58,900 bases of DNA from Oceanibaculum pacificum (GTDB lineage: Bacteria; Pseudomonadota; Alphaproteobacteria; Oceanibaculales; Oceanibaculaceae). Positions 54,356 to 58,900 of the stretch are shown here, piece after piece (within the stretch, counting starts at the first letter, position 1; each line of letters starts with the position of its first letter). The stretch is from the NCBI RefSeq assembly GCF_001618175.1, contig NZ_LPXN01000002.1, forward strand, positions 1-58,900, in the 5' to 3' direction. Both the position numbers and the translations under genes were made by a program. The notes under the pieces are model-generated. The model was not told the DNA's origin. It worked only from the letters and a program-made list of their open reading frames with translations, and searched no databases.

Positions 54356-55624
54356 ATGTCTTTCACTGGAAAATCAGGGGTTCCCCTGGCCGGTCTGTTA
54401 GATCGCGTTTGCCGGCTCTTTCGCCGTGAGGGCGCCCGGCGAGCGGTTGACCCGGCTGTATCCGTGGAACTGGGGACAGGGCAGATGGTGGCCGAGGCGC
54501 GCGACGGCCACGCCCTGCTGGCCGAAGCCATCGACACGCTGGATATCGGCCTGGTGCTGTATGGGCCAAACGATACGCTGGTGTTCTGTAATAAGGCGTT
54601 CAAGGAATTCTATCCTGGTTCCGGCCGTATCCTGACGGTTGGCCGGTCACGCGCGGACATACTGCGCGATATGATCGCCGCCGGGATCATGCCGCCGCCC
54701 TCGGACGATCTGGCCAGCGTGATGGGCAAGGCCCTGGGGTGCCAGGCGGGCGATTGGCCGCTGGTCGAGCAGCGGCTGTCGGACGGCCGGTTGATGCTGC
54801 CTACGGCCAAGCGCACGCCGTCGGGCGGCCTGGTTTTCGTCGATGTCGATGTCACCCAGACCCGCCGGCGCGAAATGGCGCTGCTGGAAGCCAAGGAGAA
54901 GGCGGAACAGGCAAGCCGGATCAAGGCCGAGTTCCTGTCCAACATGACGCATGAACTGCGCACGCCGCTGAACGCGATCCTGGGGTTTTCGGAGATGATC
55001 ATGCGGGAGATGAGCGGGCCGCTGGGCGATCCGCGCTATCGCGATTACGCCGACCACATCCATGAAAGCGGCTGCTATCTGCTATCGATCATCAACGACA
55101 TTCTCGATATGTCGAAGTTCAATGCCGGCCGTGTCGAATTGCGCGAACAGAAGGTCGATCTGGCGCAGGCGATCGATTCCGCCATTCGCATGACCCAGGA
55201 ACGCGCCCGCGCCGGCCGACTGGCCCTGTCTGTCCGCCTGCCGCCCGGTGTGCCGCCCCTGCTGGCCGATGAACGGCAGATCGTGCAGATGGTGCTGAAT
55301 CTGATCAGCAACGCGATCAAATTCACGCCGCCGGACGGGCGCATCGATATCGAGGGCGCGCTGACGGCGGAGGGCGGCTATTGCCTAAGCGTGTCGGATA
55401 CCGGCATCGGCATTGCGGCGGAGGATATCCCGACGGCCCTGGAACCGTTCGGCCAGGTCGATTCCTCGATCAGTCGGCACCATGTCGGCACCGGGCTGGG
55501 CTTGCCGCTGGTGAAGTCGATGATCGAGGCGCATGGCGGCACGCTGGAGATCGCCAGCCAGCCGGCAAAGGGCACGCGGATCAGCCTGACCTTTCCGCCC
55601 GCCCGCGTGCTGCACGCCGCCTAG
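54356..55624 (+). CDS. PAS-domain sensor histidine kinase
   Basis: A 422-aa soluble histidine kinase. The order is a short N-terminus (about 1-50), a PAS_7-like domain (about 55-165; AIDTLDIGLVLYGPNDTLVFCN), the HisKA domain with the phospho-accepting His in FLSNMTHELRTPLNAILGFSE (about 200-220, shown in part), and the ATPase domain: N box NLISNAIKFTP, G1 VSDTGIGI, G2 GTGLGLPLVKSM. The REMSGPLGDPRYRDYADHIHESG stretch is typical of the alphaproteobacterial PleC/DivJ/PAS kinase group. No membrane segment is present and no response regulator is adjacent, so the partner is unknown. It stands next to the sRNA gene, divergently. Confidence 0.92.
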   Translation: MSFTGKSGVPLAGLLDRVCRLFRREGARRAVDPAVSVELGTGQMVAEARDGHALLAEAIDTLDIGLVLYGPNDTLVFCNKAFKEFYPGSGRILTVGRSRADILRDMIAAGIMPPPSDDLASVMGKALGCQAGDWPLVEQRLSDGRLMLPTAKRTPSGGLVFVDVDVTQTRRREMALLEAKEKAEQASRIKAEFLSNMTHELRTPLNAILGFSEMIMREMSGPLGDPRYRDYADHIHESGCYLLSIINDILDMSKFNAGRVELREQKVDLAQAIDSAIRMTQERARAGRLALSVRLPPGVPPLLADERQIVQMVLNLISNAIKFTPPDGRIDIEGALTAEGGYCLSVSDTGIGIAAEDIPTALEPFGQVDSSISRHHVGTGLGLPLVKSMIEAHGGTLEIASQPAKGTRISLTFPPARVLHAA

Positions 55625-56475
55625 GCGAATTTCGCCTCGGCCTGCATGCCCAGATAATTGCCCGGCCCGGCGATCCACAACTCGGCTCCGCCATCCACCG
55701 GCTTGCCGTTCACCCAGAAAGGCGCGGTGTCGAACACCGGGCTCATGCCGCGAAAGCTGAAGCTGGTCAGCGTGGCGTCCGGCTTTTCCCGGCGCACCAA
55801 ATCCAGCAGCAGCGTCGCCATCAGCGGGCCATGGACGATCAGGCCGGGATAGCCTTCCACCTGCGTCACATAGGGGTGGTCGTAATGGATGCGGTGACCG
55901 TTGAAGGTCAGCGCCGAATAGCGGAACAGCAGCGGCGGCGTGGGCACCACTTCGCGCGACCACGCGGCGTCCTCCACCGGCGGGGCGGCCGGCGGCTGCT
56001 TAGCCTTCTCCGCCTCGGTCGGCCAGCCGCGATAGACGATGTCGTGCTCCTCGACGATGGCGATTCCCGCACTTCCCGACAAGCTGTGCTTCACTGTCAC
56101 GAAGATCAGCGGGCCGGTTCGGCCTTCCTTCACCTTGACCGACAGGATTTCCGATTGCTTGGTCACTACCTCGCCGATGCGCAGCGGTCGGGGGAAGCTC
56201 AGGCGGCCGCCGGCCCACATGCGGCGCGGCAACTCGACTGGGGGCAGGAAGCCGCCGCGCTGCGGGTGGCCATCCTCGCCCAGCCCGGACTGCCGGGCGG
56301 CGGGATTGAAGAATATCCAGTGCGCGCCCGGCGGCAGCGGGTCGCCATCCTGCGGCGCGGGACGGTCATAATCCAGCATGGCTTCCCATGCGCCGACCGG
56401 CCAGGCCGGGATGATCTGCTGCTGTTCCTCGCGCTTACCGACCCAGGCTTGCAGCTTTTCCGCGTCGATGGTCAT
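55621..56475 (-). CDS. MaoC/HTD2-like acyl-CoA dehydratase (FAS1-like domain)
   Basis: A 284-aa double-hotdog protein similar to HTD2 and to mesaconyl-C4-CoA hydratase. The N-terminal half (about 1-150) has the MaoC_dehydrat_N pattern (PRRMWAGGRLSFPRPLRIGEVV). The C-terminal half has the hydratase pair in RYSALTFNGHRIHYDHPYVTQVEGYPGLIVHGPLMA, where the Asn/His-Asp region binds and hydrates the enoyl-CoA (given here only by position, about 197-232). The ATG at 56475 overlaps the CoA-transferase stop by 4 bp. Together with its two neighbours it suggests activation, oxidation and hydration of a (methyl)dicarboxylic or branched acid. Confidence 0.85.
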   Translation of the reverse strand: MTIDAEKLQAWVGKREEQQQIIPAWPVGAWEAMLDYDRPAPQDGDPLPPGAHWIFFNPAARQSGLGEDGHPQRGGFLPPVELPRRMWAGGRLSFPRPLRIGEVVTKQSEILSVKVKEGRTGPLIFVTVKHSLSGSAGIAIVEEHDIVYRGWPTEAEKAKQPPAAPPVEDAAWSREVVPTPPLLFRYSALTFNGHRIHYDHPYVTQVEGYPGLIVHGPLMATLLLDLVRREKPDATLTSFSFRGMSPVFDTAPFWVNGKPVDGGAELWIAGPGNYLGMQAEAKFA

Positions 56476-57587
56476 GCGAACTCCTGGCGAAGGGCGGCCG
56501 AATGCTGGCCGATGGCGGGCACTGGGCGGAGGGAGGGGCTGGCGCCGTCCGTGATGGCGGCGGGCGCGATGATCTCGAAGATGCCTTCCGGCGTTTCCAC
56601 CGGGGTCAGGCGCAGGGCCGGGTGGGTCTGCAAATCCGCCACTGTATTGACCGAGGCGAAGGCGATCTGCGCGGCTTTCAGCGTCTGTGTCACATGCGCG
56701 CGGGGCAGGGGGCGGAACACCGATTCGATGGCCTCGGTCAGCGCCGGCCGGTTGGCGCAGCGCGCGACATTGGTGATGAAGCGCGGGTCGCTCGCCAGCG
56801 CCGGCCGGCCCAGCACCTCGGCGCACAGCCGGCCCCATTCGCGCTCGTTCTGGATCGCCAGCATCACCTGACCGTCGGCGCAGCTATAGGCGCCATAGGG
56901 CTGGATGGTGGCATGGCCCAGGCCGATGCGCGCCGGGGCCTTGCCACCATAGGCATATTGCAGGTAGGGCACGTTCATCCAGTCGGCCAGACCGTCGAAC
57001 AGCGAGATTTTGATGGCGCTGCCCTTGCCCGTCACGCCGCGCTTGATGAGCGCCTCCAGCACGGCGGCATAGGCGTTCAGGCCGGCGCCGATATCGCCGA
57101 CCGACACGCCGACGCGGGCCATGCCCTCTGCCGTGCCGGTGACAGAGCATAGCCCGCTCTCCGCCTGCACCAACAGGTCGTAGGCCTTCATCTCCGCCAG
57201 CGGGCCGGTCTCGCCATAGCCGCTGATATCGACGGTGATCAGCCCCGGATGACTTGCCCGCAATTCGTCCGACCCGAAACCGGCGCGACCGGCGGCCCCC
57301 GGCAGCAGGTTCTGCACGAACACATCGGCCTTGGCCAGGATGCGGGTCAGCAGCGCCTTGTCGTCCGCATTCTTGATGTCAAGCGTCAGCGATTCCTTGC
57401 CCCGGTTCAGCCAGACGAAATAGCTCGCCTGGCCGCCGACGGCGGCATCGTAGCCACGCGCGAAATCGCCTTCGGCACGCTCGATCTTGATGACGCGCGC
57501 GCCGGCGTCGGCCAGCTTCGCGGTGCAGAGCGGGGCGGCGACGGCCTGTTCCAGCGCCACCACCAGCAATCCATCAAGAGCGCCCAT
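56472..57587 (-). CDS. CaiB/BaiF-family CoA transferase
   Basis: A 371-aa family III CoA transferase, which moves CoA between carboxylic acids. The N-terminal VVALEQAVAAPLCTAKLADAG and VIKIERAEGDFARGYDA are typical. The usual catalytic Asp sits in an LVQAESGLCSVTG-type region (about 134-155, in the family as ...YD.L.QA.SG). Length is a little short of 400, normal for this branch. The start shares one base with the dehydrogenase stop (TGATG) and its stop overlaps the dehydratase. Substrate unknown; succinyl-CoA:dicarboxylate transfer is possible from the company it keeps. Confidence 0.9.
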   Translation of the reverse strand: MGALDGLLVVALEQAVAAPLCTAKLADAGARVIKIERAEGDFARGYDAAVGGQASYFVWLNRGKESLTLDIKNADDKALLTRILAKADVFVQNLLPGAAGRAGFGSDELRASHPGLITVDISGYGETGPLAEMKAYDLLVQAESGLCSVTGTAEGMARVGVSVGDIGAGLNAYAAVLEALIKRGVTGKGSAIKISLFDGLADWMNVPYLQYAYGGKAPARIGLGHATIQPYGAYSCADGQVMLAIQNEREWGRLCAEVLGRPALASDPRFITNVARCANRPALTEAIESVFRPLPRAHVTQTLKAAQIAFASVNTVADLQTHPALRLTPVETPEGIFEIIAPAAITDGASPSLRPVPAIGQHSAALRQEFA

Positions 57588-58747
57588 CAGTAAGAGCGCG
57601 GCAGGCCCAGCACATGCTCGGCCAGGTAGGAATAGATCAGGTTCGTGGAGATCGGCGCGATCTGGTACAGGCGCGTCTCGCGGAACTTGCGCTCGACGTC
57701 ATATTCCTCGGCGAAGCCGAAGCCGCCATGCGTCTGCAGGCACATATCGGCCGCCGCCCAGGAGGCATCGGCCGCCAGCAGCTTGGCCATGTTGGCCTCC
57801 TTGCCGCAGGGCTGCTTGGAATCGTACATCTGCGCCGCGCGCTCGACCATCAGGGCGGCCGCTTCCGACTGCGCATAGGCCTTGGCAATCGGGAACTGGA
57901 TGCCCTGGTTCTGGCCGATCGGGCGGTTGAACACCTTGCGCTCGTTGGCGTAATCGGTCGCCTTCTTGATGAACCAGCGGGCATCGCCGATGCATTCCGA
58001 GGCGATCAGGATGCGCTCCGCATTCATGCCGTCCAGGATGTAGCGGAAGCCCTTGCCTTCCTCGCCGATCAGGTTTTCCGCCGGCACTTCCAGATCGTCC
58101 AGGAAGATTTCCGTGGTGGCGTGGTTCAGCATGGTGCGGATCGGCCGGATGGTCAGGCCCTTGCCCAGCGCCTTCTTCATATCGACCAGAAAGACCGACA
58201 GGCCTTCGGTCTTCTTCGTCACCTGATCCTTCGGCGTGGTGCGGGCCAGCAGAATCATCAGGTCGGAATGCTCGGCGCGGCTGGTCCAGACCTTCTGGCC
58301 GTTCACGATGTATTTGTCGCCCTCGCGCACCGCCACGGTGCGGATCGAGGTGGTGTCGGTGCCGGCCGTCGGCTCGGTCACGCCGAAGGCCTGCAGGCGC
58401 AGCTCGCCGGTCGCGACCTTGGGCAGATATTGTTTCTTCTGCGCATCGTTGCCGTGCCGCAGCAGCGTGCCCATCGTGTACATCTGCGCGTGGCAGGCGG
58501 CCCCGTTGCAGCCGGATTTCTGGATTTCCTCCAGGATCGCCGCCGCCGCCTCGATGCCCAGCCCGCTGCCGCCATATTCCTCCGGGATCAGCACGGACAG
58601 GTAGCCGGCCTCGGTCAGCGCCTTCACGAATTCGGTCGGGTAGGCGCGCTCGCGGTCGGTCTCGCGCCAATACTCGCCGGGAAAGCCGGCGCAAAGCTGG
58701 CGGACGGCATCGCGAATCTCGGGAAAGCTCTCGGTGGTCTCGGACAT
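57587..58747 (-). CDS. Acyl-CoA dehydrogenase family protein
   Basis: A 386-aa flavoenzyme. The ACAD signatures are AFGVTEPTAGTDTTSIRT (about 111-128) and QTHGGFGFAEEYDVERKFRETRLYQIAP near the C-terminus (given by position, about 341-368). The catalytic base (Glu in most members) is likely the Glu in this last block. It opens the three-gene cluster with the CoA transferase and dehydratase. Upstream the 153 bases to the window end hold its promoter, with a CATATT-like -10 and a TTGCACTGC sequence at about 58808-58817. Confidence 0.92.
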   Translation of the reverse strand: MSETTESFPEIRDAVRQLCAGFPGEYWRETDRERAYPTEFVKALTEAGYLSVLIPEEYGGSGLGIEAAAAILEEIQKSGCNGAACHAQMYTMGTLLRHGNDAQKKQYLPKVATGELRLQAFGVTEPTAGTDTTSIRTVAVREGDKYIVNGQKVWTSRAEHSDLMILLARTTPKDQVTKKTEGLSVFLVDMKKALGKGLTIRPIRTMLNHATTEIFLDDLEVPAENLIGEEGKGFRYILDGMNAERILIASECIGDARWFIKKATDYANERKVFNRPIGQNQGIQFPIAKAYAQSEAAALMVERAAQMYDSKQPCGKEANMAKLLAADASWAAADMCLQTHGGFGFAEEYDVERKFRETRLYQIAPISTNLIYSYLAEHVLGLPRSY

Positions 58748-58900
58748 GGACGGCGCGTCCTTCTTTACGTTTCAGTCAGGCGACGCGAACCATAGGCGAT
58801 GCGCTCCGCAGTGCAATATGAAACCTGGGGAGAATGTATCCACTTCAACCGGCCATGCGTGACGAGCATGGCGACGACAGGTCTCCCCTCACCCAGCTTC

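Noticed and set aside
54091..54429. 112-codon open frame upstream of the histidine kinase
   Set aside because: No family likeness, unusual composition, and it overlaps the kinase start in another frame.

Overview
The window is GC-rich with the codon use, FlbD-type flagellar regulator, GGAAC-type stress promoters and PhaR-like sites of an alphaproteobacterium, most likely in or near Rhodospirillales (inference; no rRNA is present). I see no insertion sequence, CRISPR array or prophage. The genes look like ordinary chromosome.

Layout. 1-3.8 kb: a Tat-exported peptide-type binding protein, an unknown 168-aa protein behind a textbook sigma-54 promoter, and a metallo-beta-lactamase-fold hydrolase. 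3.9-9.7 kb: a large DUF1217 protein of the kind found with flagellar genes, a CinA/MoCF-type protein, a PAS protein, methionine aminopeptidase, and a striking chimera: the first ~165 residues of an amidase joined in frame to the last ~80 residues of FliF. 9.7-20.1 kb: flagellar operon fliG-fliH-fliN-motA-flbD-flhA-flhF-flhG-fliK-like. 20.2-24.6 kb: an AceE/transketolase-like enzyme, a DMT exporter and an aspartoacylase-family hydrolase. 25.0-29.6 kb: a complete branched-chain amino-acid-type ABC importer (livG, livF, binding protein, livH, livM), closed by a strong terminator.

29.7-52.1 kb is a stress island. An eight-gene minus-strand operon, otsA-glgE-treS/mak-glgB-glgX-treZ-malQ-treY (then a DUF2934 gene), holds three trehalose routes (OtsA, TreS, TreY/TreZ) together with the GlgE alpha-glucan pathway. 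Six of its seven junctions are tight and five are 4-bp ATGA overlaps. Around it lie small stress-type genes, an SDR, a phospholipase D and a YbhN-like membrane protein. I find seven GGAAC-N16/17-[GT]GTT sites, each just upstream of one of these genes, pointing to control by an EcfG-type general-stress sigma factor.

52.1-58.9 kb: tRNA-Val, N-formylglutamate amidohydrolase, a GNAT acetyltransferase, an unannotated small RNA, a PAS histidine kinase, and a three-gene CoA cluster (acyl-CoA dehydrogenase, CaiB-type CoA transferase, MaoC/HTD2-like dehydratase). The small RNA is about 88 nt, has its own promoter and terminator, carries the decanucleotide I associate with the alpha-r8/MmgR family of polyhydroxybutyrate-linked sRNAs, and is flanked by two PhaR/AniA-like sites.

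Most notable: the amidase-FliF chimera (deletion or misassembly), the MmgR-like sRNA, the stress-promoter set, and sigma-54 promoters that tie an unknown gene to the flagellar regulon.
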